Counted from the stretch's first letter, positions 28,165 to 38,223 are shown. The stretch: DNA of 64,000 bases from Salinarimonas soli (GCF_008386575.1 NZ_VUOA01000023.1:22577-86576), one strand, 5' to 3'. A program made the numbers and translations. The notes: generated by a model not told the origin, from the sequence alone.

Positions 28165-29478
28165 TCAGCCCCGCCGCTCGGCGGGCAGGGCGTTGTTGTC
28201 GGTGCGGGCCGCGGCGGGCCGCGTGCCGCCGGGGGCCGGGGTGCCGGCGGGACGTGCCTCGCCGGGGGTAGCGCCGGGGGCGCCGATGGGGCGCGGGTTG
28301 ACCGCGGCGCCCGCGCGGACCCGCTGGACGCCGCGCACCACGATGGTCTCGCCGGGCTTAACGCCGTCCACGACCTCCACCCCGGCCGCCTGGCGCTGGC
28401 CGATGGTGATCACGCGGCGCTCCACCTTGTTGTCCGCCACCACGTAGACGATGTGGCGCAGGCCCTCGTTGACCACGGCCTCCTCGGGCACCACCACGGC
28501 GTTCTCGCGCTCCAGCACCTCGAGGGCGACGGAGAGGAACATGCCCGGCCGCAGGGTCTCGTCCCCGTTCTCGAACTCCGCGGTGAGCTTCACGGTGCGG
28601 GTGGTGGGCTCCACCCGGGGGTCGAGGAGCGTGACCTTGCCGGTGAAGGCGCGCTCGGTGAACGCCGCCGACATGGCGCGCACGGTCTGGCCCACCTTCA
28701 GCTGCCCGAGCAGGTTCTCGGGCACGGCGAAGTCGACGCGCACCTTGGACAGGTCGTCGAGGCTCGTGATCCGGGTGCCCGGCGAGACATAGGCGCCGAG
28801 CGAGATGGAGCGCGAGCCGATGCGGCCGGCGAAGGGCGCGCGTACGATGAGATCGTCCATGCGGGCCTCCGCGGCCCGGCGCCGGGCTTCGGCCGCGGTC
28901 ACGGCGCTCTCGGCGGAGCGGACCTGCGCCGAGAGGTCCTCGACCTGCGCCTCGGTGCCCGCGCCGGTGCGGCGCAAGGCTTGGGCACGCTCCAGGCGCC
29001 CGCGGATCTCGTCGCGCTGCGCGCTCGCGCGCTGGATCTCGGCGGCGGCGCTCTCGATGTCGGCGCGGCGCTCGTCGGTCTCGAAGCGCAGGAGCACGTC
29101 GCCGGGCTTCACGAGCTGGCCTTCCTGGAAGCGGATCTCGGCGACGACGCCGGACACCTTGGCGGTGACCGTGATGGACTCGTTGGCCCGCACCGTGCCC
29201 ACCGCCTGGCGCGTGTCGACGATGCGTGCGGTCTTCACCGTGTCGACGTCGACCAGGGCGGGGCCGCCGGGGCTGCCGCGACCGGGCGGTCCGCCGCGCC
29301 CGGGCTGCTGAGCCGCAGCGCCGGCCGCAGGCGCCTGGGGCAGGTAGGGCGCGATCACCGGCCCGATCACGGGCACCGCCGCGACCTGCTGCCACTGACC
29401 CGTCTGATGCACGTGCCATGCGCCATAGCCAAGGCCGCCGATCACCGCGATGACCGCAAGCTGTCCGTACCAGCGCAT
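28165..29478 (-). CDS. RND efflux periplasmic adaptor (HlyD/MFP family)
   Basis: A 437-residue membrane-fusion protein: N-terminal anchor (about residues 6-23), Pro/Gly-rich linker, split lipoyl domain (VTAKVSGVVAEIRFQEGQLV and DLIVRAPFAGRIGSRSISLG) around an alpha-hairpin of about 75 residues, then beta-barrel and membrane-proximal domains. The tail is unusually Pro/Ala/Gly-rich (last 45 residues). The start at 29478 is preceded by AGGAG; a frame extending to 29562 lacks a ribosome site. It is the first gene of a two-gene operon with the pump. Confidence 0.93.
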   Translation of the reverse strand: MRWYGQLAVIAVIGGLGYGAWHVHQTGQWQQVAAVPVIGPVIAPYLPQAPAAGAAAQQPGRGGPPGRGSPGGPALVDVDTVKTARIVDTRQAVGTVRANESITVTAKVSGVVAEIRFQEGQLVKPGDVLLRFETDERRADIESAAAEIQRASAQRDEIRGRLERAQALRRTGAGTEAQVEDLSAQVRSAESAVTAAEARRRAAEARMDDLIVRAPFAGRIGSRSISLGAYVSPGTRITSLDDLSKVRVDFAVPENLLGQLKVGQTVRAMSAAFTERAFTGKVTLLDPRVEPTTRTVKLTAEFENGDETLRPGMFLSVALEVLERENAVVVPEEAVVNEGLRHIVYVVADNKVERRVITIGQRQAAGVEVVDGVKPGETIVVRGVQRVRAGAAVNPRPIGAPGATPGEARPAGTPAPGGTRPAAARTDNNALPAERRG

Positions 29479-29921
29479 GGAGGCTCCTGAAGGCTGAACT
29501 CGAGTGTTCCCGGCCTGCTTGTATACGCAAGATCGGGTCCAGAGGATGGGATAGGGATACACATAGCAGTGAACATGGGCTCCTGCATGCTTTTGTCGCA
29601 GCCTGCCGGCCGCTGCGCACGGCGCCCCGGGGCGGTCGCGGGGCCGGCTCGGGGGGCAGCCCCGGCGCGCCGTGGGCTCAACGTCAGGCTGGCGTAACGG
29701 CAGGGTGCCCAGCAGACATCAAGCGTGGTATTTCGCGGCCGTGACAGGCGAACGCGACTCGATGTTCGACGGCGACCGGCAGACGACGGCTGGCGTGCAT
29801 GCGGGCGCCGACAAAAAACGGTCGAGCCGTTTCTGGCGTCGAAGCAATGATTTACGCGGGTTTTTCGCTGGGCTCCGCATCTGATCGGTTTCGATATTTT
29901 TCGGCATCGCTTCTTATCGCC
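29479..29921. promoter_or_regulatory. Intergenic region upstream of the efflux operon
   Basis: No convincing gene. It holds an imperfect operator-like dyad CTTG-TATACG-CAAG (29518-29531) about 40 bases before the adaptor start, which could bind a regulator of the pump; no regulator gene is adjacent. The part nearest the cold-shock gene is AT-rich. Confidence 0.3.
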
Positions 29922-29950
29922 TTGTAATTGCCGGGATGCGGGTCCATATT
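29922..29950 (+). promoter_or_regulatory. Putative promoter of the cold-shock gene
   Basis: TTGTAA (29922-29927), 17-base spacer, CATATT (29945-29950). Transcription would start near 29957, leaving a leader of about 155 bases before the ATG, as is typical of cspA-type mRNAs whose leader controls cold induction. Confidence 0.45.
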
Positions 29951-30110
29951 CGGATCATCGACATTTGGCCGAATATCGGGCCGTTCCGCCAGGGCGAACA
30001 GCCGGGCGCGCGTTCAGACCTTCCACCTCCAGATTTCGACAGCCGGATTCCGGATGCGCAGACGCGCGCCGTCGTCCAATCTGCATACCCAAGTGACAAG
30101 GATACCCCGC

Positions 30111-30320
30111 ATGAACACGGGCACCGTGAAGTTCTACAACGAGACCAAAGGCTTCGGCTTCATCCAGCCGGACAATGGCGGCAAGGACGTGTTCGTCCAC
30201 GCCACGGCTCTCGAGCGCGCCGGCATGCGCGGCCTCGTGGAAGGCCAGAAGGTCTCGTTCGACACGGCCGAGGATCGCCGCACGGGCAAGATCGCCGTCG
30301 ACAACATCCAGGCCGCGTAA
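30111..30320 (+). CDS. CspA-family cold-shock protein
   Basis: A 69-residue single-stranded nucleic-acid-binding protein. RNP1 is KGFGFI (13-18) and RNP2 is VFVH (27-30), on a five-stranded OB fold that melts RNA structure. Length is standard. The ATG at 30111 follows a long leader. Which of the several alphaproteobacterial Csp paralogues it is cannot be told, nor whether it is cold-induced or constitutive. Confidence 0.95.
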   Translation: MNTGTVKFYNETKGFGFIQPDNGGKDVFVHATALERAGMRGLVEGQKVSFDTAEDRRTGKIAVDNIQAA

Positions 30321-30395
30321 CGGCTTCCGGCGCGGAGCCGCCGCGCCGACCCGCCGCCCGCTCAGGGCGGCGTCCACAATAACAAGAAGATGATC

Positions 30396-30617
30396 ATGAA
30401 GTTTTCATTCCAGCCGGGCCGTGCCCGGCGTCCCCTCCGCTCCGAGCAGGCGACCTTCCGGGTCGCTCGCCTGTGGGCGCACGAGGCGAACGGGTCGACC
30501 GAGGTGAGCCACCTCATCGACCGTACCTACGACTACGCCTCGCCGCGCGAGCTGCTCTGGCACCTGGCCGAGCGTTTCGCGCGCCCTGTCGGCGATCTCG
30601 CCCTCGATCGGGTCTGA
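30396..30617 (+). CDS. Small hypothetical protein downstream of the cold-shock gene
   Basis: A 73-residue basic-then-acidic protein (MKFSFQPGRARRPL start; central VARLWAHEANGSTEVSH; LIDRTYDYASPRELLWHLAE). An ATG at 30390 is an alternative. It sits 75 bases after the cold-shock stop on the same strand, so it may share that transcript. No domain recognised. Codon use is native. Confidence 0.5.
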   Translation: MKFSFQPGRARRPLRSEQATFRVARLWAHEANGSTEVSHLIDRTYDYASPRELLWHLAERFARPVGDLALDRV

Positions 30618-30749
30618 TCGCCGGGCCTGCTCCGGCAGGCCCTCTCGCTTTCGAGCGCGGAGCCGTGCCGCCCGGCCCCGTGACCTCTCCTGCAGGCCGG
30701 CAGACTTTCGTGGGTGGCGGCCCTGGTGCCGCCTCCCCATATAGGACCC

Positions 30750-30950
30750 ATGAGCAACGACAATCCGAACTACCCCTACACCCTCGAGATCGCTCCCTGC
30801 GTGAAGCCGTCCGGCCATTACGGATGGGCGATCCGCCGCCATGGCAAGCTCCTCGAGCGGTCCGATCGGCCCTACCATTCCGAGAACTCCGCCCGCGAGC
30901 GCGGAGAGGCGGCGCTGGAGCGCCAGATCCGCGCGTCCCGCGACCGCTGA
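30750..30950 (+). CDS. Small conserved-type hypothetical protein
   Basis: A 66-residue protein, MSNDNPNYPYTLEIAPC then GHYGWAIRRHGKLLERSDR, with a charged helical tail (SARERGEAALERQI). The composition looks like a genuine small alphaproteobacterial protein: aromatic N-terminal strands, then a helix. The ATG at 30750 is favoured because residues before it are unlike protein. Function unknown. Confidence 0.55.
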   Translation: MSNDNPNYPYTLEIAPCVKPSGHYGWAIRRHGKLLERSDRPYHSENSARERGEAALERQIRASRDR

Positions 30951-31026
30951 GCCGGCACCCGTCCCGGCGAGACCGCGCCCCTCGCGGGCGCGATCCACGG
31001 ACGGCCCCACCCACGGCATCCTGATC

Positions 31027-31052
31027 CTCCGCGGCGCCCCGGCGCCGCGGAG
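31027..31052. terminator. Perfect 12-bp GC palindrome
   Basis: CTCCGCGGCGCC and GGCGCCGCGGAG are separated by only two bases, about 75 bases after the small protein gene and 105 before serC. No T-run follows; it may end transcription of the previous gene by pausing or serve as a structured serC leader. Confidence 0.4.
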
Positions 31053-31157
31053 CGTTGCCGCATGGGCGCCAGCTTGACCCATCGCCCGTGGAGGCCCATA
31101 CCGGTCGGCGGGAGACCCCTCCCCACCGAGGGGCGCCCATCTGGAAGGATGGATCAC

Positions 31158-32333
31158 ATGACCGCGAACACCCCCGCCGCGCGCCCGCGCGCGCCCTATT
31201 TCTCGTCCGGCCCCTGCGCCAAGCGCCCCGGCTGGTCCCTCGACAAGCTGTCCGACGCCCCGCTGGGGCGCTCTCACCGCGCCAAGGCCGGGAAGGCGAA
31301 GCTGAAGCTCGCCATCGACCTCACCCGCGAGGTGCTGGAGGTCCCCGCCGATTACCGCATCGGCATCGTGCCGGCCTCGGACACCGGCGCCGTCGAGATG
31401 GCCATGTGGTCCATGCTCGGGGCCCGCGGCGTCGATCTCCTGTCCTGGGAGAGCTTCGGCGAGGGCTGGGTCACGGATGCGGTCAAGCAGCTCAAGCTCT
31501 CCGACGTCCGCACCCTCTCGGCGCCCTATGGCGAGCTGCCGGACCTGTCCCAGGTCGATGCCGCGAACCGCGACATCGTCTTCACCTGGAACGGCACCAC
31601 CTCGGGCGTGCGTGTGCCGAACGCCGACTGGATTCCCATGAAGCGCGACGGCGTCGTGATCTGCGACGCCACCTCGGCGGCCTTCGCTCAAGCCCTCGAC
31701 TGGCCGAAGCTCGACGTGGTGACCTTCTCCTGGCAGAAGGCGCTCGGCGGCGAGGCGGCGCACGGCATGCTGATCCTCTCGCCCCGCGCGGCGGAGCGCC
31801 TTGAGACCTACAAGCCCGCCTGGCCGCTGCCGAAGATCTTCCGCATGACGAAGGGCGGAAAACTCATCGAGGGCATCTTCGAGGGCGAGACCATCAACAC
31901 GCCCTCCATGCTCTGCGTGGAGGACTATCTCGACGCCCTGAAATGGGCGAAGAGCTTAGGGGGCCTCGACGCGCTGATCGCCAAGGCCGACGCCAATGCC
32001 CGCGTGATCCAGGAGTGGGCCGCGCGCACGCCGGGCGTCGCGAACCTCGCGCAAAACCCGGCCATCGCGTCCAACACCAGCGTCTGCCTCGTCATCGACG
32101 ATCCGGACGTGGTCGCGCGCGGCCCGGAGGCTGTGTCGGCCGTCGCCAAGGGCATCGCCGCGATGCTCGAGAAGGAGGGCGTCGCCTACGACGTCGGCTC
32201 CTACCGCGACGCGCCCGCGGGGCTTCGCATCTGGTGCGGCGCCACGGTGGAGCGGTCCGACCTCGAGGCGCTCGTCCCCTGGCTCGACTGGGCGCTCGCC
32301 GAGCAGAAGGCGCGGCTCGCCAAGGCGGCGTGA
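31158..32333 (+). CDS. serC: Phosphoserine aminotransferase
   Basis: A 391-residue PLP enzyme making phosphoserine from phosphohydroxypyruvate and glutamate. It opens [14 protein letters not shown], the hallmark of the alphaproteobacterial SerC subgroup; the PLP Lys is K194 in [12 protein letters not shown]. The start at 31158 has AAGGA eight bases upstream; an ATG at 31149 is possible. serA follows on the same strand, separated by a palindromic repeat, so the two form a serine-synthesis pair. Confidence 0.95.
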   Translation: MTANTPAARPRAPYFSSGPCAKRPGWSLDKLSDAPLGRSHRAKAGKAKLKLAIDLTREVLEVPADYRIGIVPASDTGAVEMAMWSMLGARGVDLLSWESFGEGWVTDAVKQLKLSDVRTLSAPYGELPDLSQVDAANRDIVFTWNGTTSGVRVPNADWIPMKRDGVVICDATSAAFAQALDWPKLDVVTFSWQKALGGEAAHGMLILSPRAAERLETYKPAWPLPKIFRMTKGGKLIEGIFEGETINTPSMLCVEDYLDALKWAKSLGGLDALIAKADANARVIQEWAARTPGVANLAQNPAIASNTSVCLVIDDPDVVARGPEAVSAVAKGIAAMLEKEGVAYDVGSYRDAPAGLRIWCGATVERSDLEALVPWLDWALAEQKARLAKAA

Positions 32334-32340
32334 CGCCGCC

Positions 32341-32490
32341 ATCCCCCTTGCGGGGAGGGGCTAGGGGTGGGGGTCGGGACGCGAGAGGTCCCGGTGCAGG
32401 ATCAAGCCTGTAGCAGCGTGCGTGCTCCCCTCCCCATCCACCGCTCCGACTTTTCGACCCCCACCCCCATCCCCTCCCCGCAAGGGGGAG
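32341..32490. repeat. Long inverted repeat between serC and serA
   Basis: 36-base arms at 32341-32376 and 32455-32490 match with three mismatches when one is reverse-complemented (core CCCCCTTGCGGGGAGGGG). The 78-base interior has no reading frame. It looks like a small palindromic (MITE/REP-like) element. As RNA it forms a very stable hairpin within the serC-serA transcript. Confidence 0.85.
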
Positions 32491-32512
32491 GGGGGCAAAC
32501 CGCAGGTGCCCC

Positions 32513-34099
32513 ATGCCCCGCGTCCTCATCTCCGATGCCCTCTCCCCCGCCGCCGTCCAGATCTTCAAGGATCGCGGCATCGACGCTGATTTCCAGCCCG
32601 ACCTCGGCAAGGACCGCGACCGTCTGGCTGCCGTGATCGGCGACTATGACGGGCTTGCCATCCGTTCCGCCACGAAGGTCACGGCCAAGATCCTGGAGGG
32701 CGCCGTGCGTCTCAAGGTGATCGGGCGAGCCGGCATCGGCGTCGATAATGTCGACGTGCCGGCGGCCACGGGCCGGGGCGTGATCGTCATGAACACGCCG
32801 TTCGGCAACTCCATCACAACGGCCGAGCACGCCATCGCCATGATGTTCGCGCTCGCCCGCCAGATCCCGCAGGCCGACGCCTCGACGCAAGCCGGCAGGT
32901 GGGAGAAGAACCGCTTCATGGGCGTCGAGATCACGGCCAAGACGCTCGGCGTCATCGGCTGCGGCAATATCGGCGCCATCGTGGCCGACCGCGCGGTCGG
33001 CCTGCGCATGCGGGTCGTGGCCTACGATCCCTACCTGACCCCCGAGCGCGCCTTGACGCTCGGCGTCGAGAAGGTGGAGCTCGACGAGCTGCTGCGCCGG
33101 GCCGACATCATCACGCTCCACGTGCCGATGACGGACCGCACCCGCAACATCCTCTCGGCGGAGGCCATCGCCCGGACGAAGCGCGGCGTGCGCATCGTCA
33201 ACTGCGCCCGCGGCGGCCTCGTCGACGAGGCGGCGCTGCGCGCGGCGCTCGATTCGGGCCACGTCGCGGGGGCGGCGTTCGACGTGTTCGCCATGGAGCC
33301 CGCCACCGAGAACCCGCTGTTCGGCCACCCGAACGTGGTCTGCACGCCGCATCTGGGCGCCTCGACCTCGGAGGCGCAGGAGAACGTCGCCCTCCAGGTC
33401 GCCGACCAGATGTCCGACTACCTGCTCCAGGGCGCGATCCAGAACGCGGTGAACTTCCCCTCGATCTCGGCCGAGGAGGCGCCGCGCCTCAAACCCTTCG
33501 TCGCGCTCGCCGAGAAGCTCGGCTCGTTCCTGGGCCAGCTCACCGAGGCGCCGATCAAGGGCATCCGCATCGAGTACGAGGGCGCGGTGGCCGGCATGAA
33601 CACCCGCGCCCTGACGGCCGCGGCCGTCACGGGGGCGCTGCGGCCCTTCCTCCAGGACGTCAACATGGTTTCGGCGCCCGTCGTCGCCCGCGACCGGGGC
33701 ATCGTCGTCGAGGAGGTGAAGCGCGAGAACGCGGCCCGCGACTACGAGAGCTTCATCCGCATCGTCATCGACGCCGAGGACATGCCGCGCCATGCCGGCG
33801 GCACCGTGTTCCAGGACGGCAAGCCCCGCGTCACCGAGATCCGCGACATCGCGGTCGACGCCGAGTTCGCGCCCCACATGATCTATGTCCGCAACGCCGA
33901 CCAGCCGGGCTTCATCGGCCGCTTCGGCATGCTGCTCGGCGAGGCGGGGGTCAACGTCGCCACCTTCGCGCTGGGCCGCGACCGGCCGGGCGGCGACGCC
34001 ATCTGCTTCGTGGCCGTGGACGAGGCGGTGTCGCCGGAGCTGCTGGCCCGGATCGAGGAGATTCCGCAGGTGAAGCGCGCCCGCGCGGTGCGGTTCTAG
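32513..34099 (+). CDS. serA: D-3-phosphoglycerate dehydrogenase
   Basis: A 528-residue enzyme catalysing the first step of serine synthesis. The NAD-binding motif is LGVIGCGNIGAIVADRA; catalytic Arg, Glu and His are in NCARGGLVDE, FDVFAMEP and TPHLGAST. The long C-terminus has the intervening ASB domain (about 320-450) and an ACT domain (PGFIGRFGMLLGEAGVNVAT) for serine feedback, the type-I long form. It lies just downstream of serC. Confidence 0.96.
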   Translation: MPRVLISDALSPAAVQIFKDRGIDADFQPDLGKDRDRLAAVIGDYDGLAIRSATKVTAKILEGAVRLKVIGRAGIGVDNVDVPAATGRGVIVMNTPFGNSITTAEHAIAMMFALARQIPQADASTQAGRWEKNRFMGVEITAKTLGVIGCGNIGAIVADRAVGLRMRVVAYDPYLTPERALTLGVEKVELDELLRRADIITLHVPMTDRTRNILSAEAIARTKRGVRIVNCARGGLVDEAALRAALDSGHVAGAAFDVFAMEPATENPLFGHPNVVCTPHLGASTSEAQENVALQVADQMSDYLLQGAIQNAVNFPSISAEEAPRLKPFVALAEKLGSFLGQLTEAPIKGIRIEYEGAVAGMNTRALTAAAVTGALRPFLQDVNMVSAPVVARDRGIVVEEVKRENAARDYESFIRIVIDAEDMPRHAGGTVFQDGKPRVTEIRDIAVDAEFAPHMIYVRNADQPGFIGRFGMLLGEAGVNVATFALGRDRPGGDAICFVAVDEAVSPELLARIEEIPQVKRARAVRF

Positions 34100-34219
34100 A
34101 ACCCCTGCGGCCGCGGCCGGCGCCGCCCGCGACGAGGACGGTTGCCCGGGCTCGCCGAGCCGCGTAGGTCCGGGGGAACGGGGAATCCCCGCTTCCATCG
34201 CAAGAGTGAGACGTCCCGC

Positions 34220-35083
34220 ATGCCCCTCCGCCTCCTCGTCGTCGAAGGCAATGTCCGCGCCGCGCGGGAGGCGCATGCGTCGTCCTACGGCCTGACCCCG
34301 GCGGAGTCCTATGCGAGCGTGCTCCACGGGATCGAGCCGGCCGTGGTCTGCGACATCGCGCTCCCGGCGGACGAGGGCGCCAACCTGCCCGACCCGTCGG
34401 GGCTCGAGGGCTATGACGGGGTCGTGCTCACGGGCTCGGCCCTGCACATCTACGAGGACCAGCCCGCGGTGCGCCGGCAGGTGGAGCTGATGCGCGCCGT
34501 CTATGCCTCGGGCACGCCCGCCTTCGGATCGTGCTGGGGCATCCAGGTCGGGGCGGTGGCGGCGGGTGGGGACGTGCGGCGCAACCCGCGCGGCCGGGAG
34601 ATCGGCTTTGCCCGCGAGATCGTGCCGAGCGAGGCCGGCCGCGCCCATCCCCTGCTCGCCGGGCGCCCCCGGGCCTACACGGCGCCCGCGATCCATCTCG
34701 ACACCGTGCTGACCGCGCCGCCGGGCGCGACGGTGCTGGCCTCGAACGCCATGTCGGACGTGCAGGCGGCCGAGATCGGCCACGAGGGCGGCCTGTTCTG
34801 GGGCGTGCAGTACCATCCGGAGTTCGACCTCGCGGAGGTGGCCGCGATCCTCGGGCGCATGCCGGAGGTGCTCGTGGGCGAAGGCTTCTGCCCGTCCCTG
34901 GAGGCCGTGTTCGAGCACGTCGCGGATCTGCGCGCGCTCCATGCCGATCCCGGCCGCACGGATCTCGCCTGGCGCTTCGGCCTCGACGCCCAGGTGCTCG
35001 ACCCGGCGCTGCGGCTCACCGAGATCCGCAATTTTCTGGAGCACCGGGTCAAGCCGCATCGCAGCGCCCGCGGGCGGGAATAG
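34220..35083 (+). CDS. Class I glutamine amidotransferase (GMP-synthase-like)
   Basis: A 287-residue GATase1 protein. Nucleophile Cys105 in FGSCWGIQ; His199 and Glu201 in YHPEFD complete the triad. The oxyanion region is VVLTGSALHIYE. Free-standing members include gamma-glutamyl-polyamine hydrolases and GMP-synthase-like proteins with unknown acceptors. No synthetase domain or partner gene is adjacent. The ATG at 34220 begins the Rossmann strand LRLLVVEGN. The last 60 residues beyond the GATase fold are helical and unassigned. Confidence 0.85.
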   Translation: MPLRLLVVEGNVRAAREAHASSYGLTPAESYASVLHGIEPAVVCDIALPADEGANLPDPSGLEGYDGVVLTGSALHIYEDQPAVRRQVELMRAVYASGTPAFGSCWGIQVGAVAAGGDVRRNPRGREIGFAREIVPSEAGRAHPLLAGRPRAYTAPAIHLDTVLTAPPGATVLASNAMSDVQAAEIGHEGGLFWGVQYHPEFDLAEVAAILGRMPEVLVGEGFCPSLEAVFEHVADLRALHADPGRTDLAWRFGLDAQVLDPALRLTEIRNFLEHRVKPHRSARGRE

Positions 35084-35150
35084 GGGCGTCCCAACAAAAC
35101 CGCATTCGGGCCATGGGGTGCGCCAAGCGTCACCGTGTCCGGAGCCCGCC

Positions 35151-36773
35151 ATGCGCGTTCGCGTCGCCCTCTTCCTTCTCCTGGCTCCCGGGCCCGTCAG
35201 CGCGGCCGAGATCGAGCTCCCCTCGCGGGTCGACCGGGTGACCGTGTTCCCGGACGCCGCGCAGGTCACGCGGACGGCGGTCCTCGACCTGCCGCCCGGC
35301 GCCTCGACCCTGCTGCTGCGCGGCCTGCCCGCCGGCCTCGACCCGGACTCGATCCGCGTCACGGGCGTGGGCGGCGGCGCGCTCGCCATCGGTGCCGTGG
35401 ACGTGCGCGCGGTGCCGGGCGACCTCAATCCCGCCCTCGACCGCGACCTGGAGCGGCGCCTCCAGGCGCTGCGCGACGAGCGCGAGGCGGTGGCGGGCCG
35501 CGTCGCTGCCCTGGAGGTGAAGCGCGCCGCCATCGAGACCTACGCGAAGGCCAGCCCCGAGAAGCTGTCTCCGGAGGCAAGGCCTCTCGACGTTGCCCAG
35601 TGGCCGCTCGCCTGGGACGCCATCGGGGCGGGTCTCGCCGCCGTCAACGAGGACATCCGCGTCGCGGGCGTGCGGGCGCGGGATCTGGAGGCGGAGATCG
35701 CCGCCCTGGAGGGGGCCCGCTCGCGGCCGATCCGCCCGGGCGCCCCGAAGCGGGACGTGACGGTCGCCGTCGAGGCCGGGGCCGCCCTGAAGGGCGCCCT
35801 GGAGGTCACCTACCGGATCGCGGGCGCGGCCTGGACGCCCGCCTACGACGCGCGCCTCGACCTGCGCGACAAGCCCGCCCTGGAGCTCGTGCGGCGCGCG
35901 GGCGTGCGCCAGCGGACGGGGGAGGACTGGAGCGACGTCGTCCTGCAGGTCTCGACCGTGCGGGCGCGCGGCGGCGCGGCAGCCCCCGATCTGCCGCCCA
36001 TCCAGGCCCAGATCGAGGAACGGCCGCAGCCGCTGGCCCGGAGCACCATGGCGGCGCCGGCACCGAAGCTCCAGGCCGAAGCCGACGCGGTCGCGGCCCG
36101 CCAAGTCGAGGCGACCCTGGAGAGCGGGCCGTTCCAGGCCACCTTCACGGTCCCGGGCCGCGTCAGCGTGGCGGGCGACGGCGCGACCAAGACCCTCGTC
36201 CTGAGCCGTCAGGCCCATGCCCCCGCGCTCCTCGCCCGCGCCGTGCCGGTCCTCGACGAGACGGCCTATCTGGAGGCCTCCTTCGTCCACCGCGAGGACG
36301 CGCCGCTCCTGCCGGGCGAGGTCGCCGTAACCCGGGACGGCACCTTCGTCGGCCGCACGCGCCTGAAGCTCACCGCGCCGGGCGAGACCGTGGCGCTCGG
36401 CTTTGGCATCGATGACCGGGTCAAGGTCACCCGCGTGCCGCTGAGCCGGCGCGAGGGAGAGACGGGCTGGATCGGCACCGCCCGCACCGACCAGCGCGAG
36501 TTCAAGACAACCGTGCGCAATCTCCACCCCATGCCCCTGCGCATCATTGTGCAGGACCGCCTGCCGTTCTCCGAGAATGCCGCGCTCACCATCGAGGCGT
36601 TGCGCGAGAACACGCCGCCGACAGAGCGCCAGGTCGACGACCGGCGCGGCGTCATGGGATGGACCTGGGACTACGCTCCGGGCGAGGCCAGGGAGATCCG
36701 CTTCGGCTACCGCCTCCGCTGGCCCTCCGACAAGGAGATCACCTTCGAGCCGCGCCCCGTGCCGGGCGGGTGA
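35151..36773 (+). CDS. MuiA-family protein (DUF4140/DUF4139), exported
   Basis: A 540-residue protein with a signal peptide (MRVRVALFLLLAPGPVSAA). The N-terminal DUF4140 segment (about 20-115: SRVDRVTVFPDAAQVTRTA) leads into a coiled coil (about 100-200), then the DUF4139 beta-domain (YRIAGAAWTPAYDARLDL through the C-terminal FGYRLRWPSDKEI). The family is annotated as mucoidy inhibitor A after an E. coli gene; the molecular role is unknown. The ATG at 35151 has GGAG upstream. Confidence 0.85.
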   Translation: MRVRVALFLLLAPGPVSAAEIELPSRVDRVTVFPDAAQVTRTAVLDLPPGASTLLLRGLPAGLDPDSIRVTGVGGGALAIGAVDVRAVPGDLNPALDRDLERRLQALRDEREAVAGRVAALEVKRAAIETYAKASPEKLSPEARPLDVAQWPLAWDAIGAGLAAVNEDIRVAGVRARDLEAEIAALEGARSRPIRPGAPKRDVTVAVEAGAALKGALEVTYRIAGAAWTPAYDARLDLRDKPALELVRRAGVRQRTGEDWSDVVLQVSTVRARGGAAAPDLPPIQAQIEERPQPLARSTMAAPAPKLQAEADAVAARQVEATLESGPFQATFTVPGRVSVAGDGATKTLVLSRQAHAPALLARAVPVLDETAYLEASFVHREDAPLLPGEVAVTRDGTFVGRTRLKLTAPGETVALGFGIDDRVKVTRVPLSRREGETGWIGTARTDQREFKTTVRNLHPMPLRIIVQDRLPFSENAALTIEALRENTPPTERQVDDRRGVMGWTWDYAPGEAREIRFGYRLRWPSDKEITFEPRPVPGG

Positions 36774-36930
36774 CCGGCATGTGGAGCGCCTTCGGCGCGG
36801 CCTCCTGCGGCTTTGTCGGATCCGAACGGGAACGAGCCGGGCGCGTTCACCAAGCTTGAGCCTAGGGTGAACCAAAACCGGGCCGTGTGGGTTTTCATCT
36901 CAAAGCAAAGCCCTGCACGAGGTGAACCCC

Positions 36931-38223
36931 ATGCCCTTCCATTCTCGCACCGGCGGTCTCCGCCGGGCCGCGGCCGTGCTCTCGCTGGCGGCCTTCGGCT
37001 TCGCGACGCCCGCGCCGGCCCAGCCCGCCTTCGAGACCGCGGCCCCGCACGCGATCCTGATCGACTACAACACCGGAACGGTGCTCTACGAGAAGGCCGC
37101 CGACCAGAAGGTGCCGCCCGCGAGCCTTGCCAAGCTCATGACCGAGGAGGTGATCTTCGATCAGCTCGCCAAGGGCAAGGTGAGCCTGGAGGACACGTTC
37201 ACCGTCTCCCAGCGCGCCTGGCGCGAGGGCGGCGCCTCCTCGGGCGGCTCGACGATGTTCCTGCCGCTCAATTCCCGCGTCAGCCTCGGTGACCTCATCA
37301 AGGGCATCGCCATCCAGTCCGGCAACGACGCCACGATCGTGGTGGCGGAGGGCATGGCTGGCTCCGTGGAGGGCTTCGCCCGCATGATGAACGAGCAGGC
37401 CAAGGCGCTCGGCCTCAAGGACTCGCACTTCATGAACTCGCACGGCCTGCACGATCCGGCCCAGCACGTGACCATGCGCGACATGTCGAAGCTCGCCACG
37501 CACATCATCCGCGAGCATCCCGACCACTACAAGGTGTTCTCGCAGGCTGAATACACCTTCAACAACATCGTGCAGCAGAACCGCAACCCGCTGCTCGCCA
37601 TGGGCGGCGGCACCGACGGGCTCAAGACGGGCTACACCAAGGAATCCGGCTACGGCCTCGTGGCCTCCGCCGAGCGCGACGGGCGCCGGCTCATCCTCGC
37701 CATGATGGGGATGAAGTCCATCGCCGAGCGCAAGACCGAATCCGAGCGCCTGATGGAGTGGGGCTTCAGGAGCTTCGAGCAGACCGTGGTGCTGAAGGAC
37801 GGCGAGGCGGCCGGCGAGGCCCGGGTCACGGGCGGCGCGGTGAGCACCGTCGCGCTTGTCCCCAAGGGGCCCGTGACGGTCACCCAGCCGCGCGGCACCG
37901 ACGTGAAGGTCACCCGCAACGTCGCCTATCAGGGCCCCATCGAGGCGCCCGTAAAGAAGGGCGCTCCCCTCGCCACGCTGCAGCTCACGATCAACGGCAA
38001 GCCCCTTCGCGAGGTGCCCCTCTACGCGGCGGCGGACGTGGAGCAGGGCCCCCTCTGGTGGCGCGCCGTCGACATGGCGGGCGGCTACGTCTCGAGCGGC
38101 GCCGGCTGGGTCGCCAACGAGATCACCACGCGCGTGATGTCCGCCTGGAACGGCGAGCCCGCCACCACGGGCTCCACCGCGCCCGCGATCCCGGCGCCTG
38201 CGCCCGCCTCGCCCAAGCTCTGA
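36931..38223 (+). CDS. D-alanyl-D-alanine carboxypeptidase (PBP5/6 family)
   Basis: A 430-residue periplasmic enzyme that trims the terminal D-Ala of peptidoglycan pentapeptides. Signal peptide ends near APAQ (residue 31). Catalytic motifs: SLAK 65-68, SGN 130-132 and KTG 232-234. A PBP5-like C-terminal beta-domain follows from about residue 280, and a hydrophobic/amphipathic segment with an Ala/Pro tail could anchor it to the membrane. The ATG at 36931 has GAGG eight bases upstream; a GTG at 36922 overlaps that site and is less likely. An intrinsic terminator follows. Confidence 0.93.
   Translation: MPFHSRTGGLRRAAAVLSLAAFGFATPAPAQPAFETAAPHAILIDYNTGTVLYEKAADQKVPPASLAKLMTEEVIFDQLAKGKVSLEDTFTVSQRAWREGGASSGGSTMFLPLNSRVSLGDLIKGIAIQSGNDATIVVAEGMAGSVEGFARMMNEQAKALGLKDSHFMNSHGLHDPAQHVTMRDMSKLATHIIREHPDHYKVFSQAEYTFNNIVQQNRNPLLAMGGGTDGLKTGYTKESGYGLVASAERDGRRLILAMMGMKSIAERKTESERLMEWGFRSFEQTVVLKDGEAAGEARVTGGAVSTVALVPKGPVTVTQPRGTDVKVTRNVAYQGPIEAPVKKGAPLATLQLTINGKPLREVPLYAAADVEQGPLWWRAVDMAGGYVSSGAGWVANEITTRVMSAWNGEPATTGSTAPAIPAPAPASPKL

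Noticed and set aside
29672-29884. 70-codon frame upstream of the cold-shock gene
   Set aside because: No ribosome site, no domain, and it overlaps the AT-rich promoter approach; treated as intergenic.
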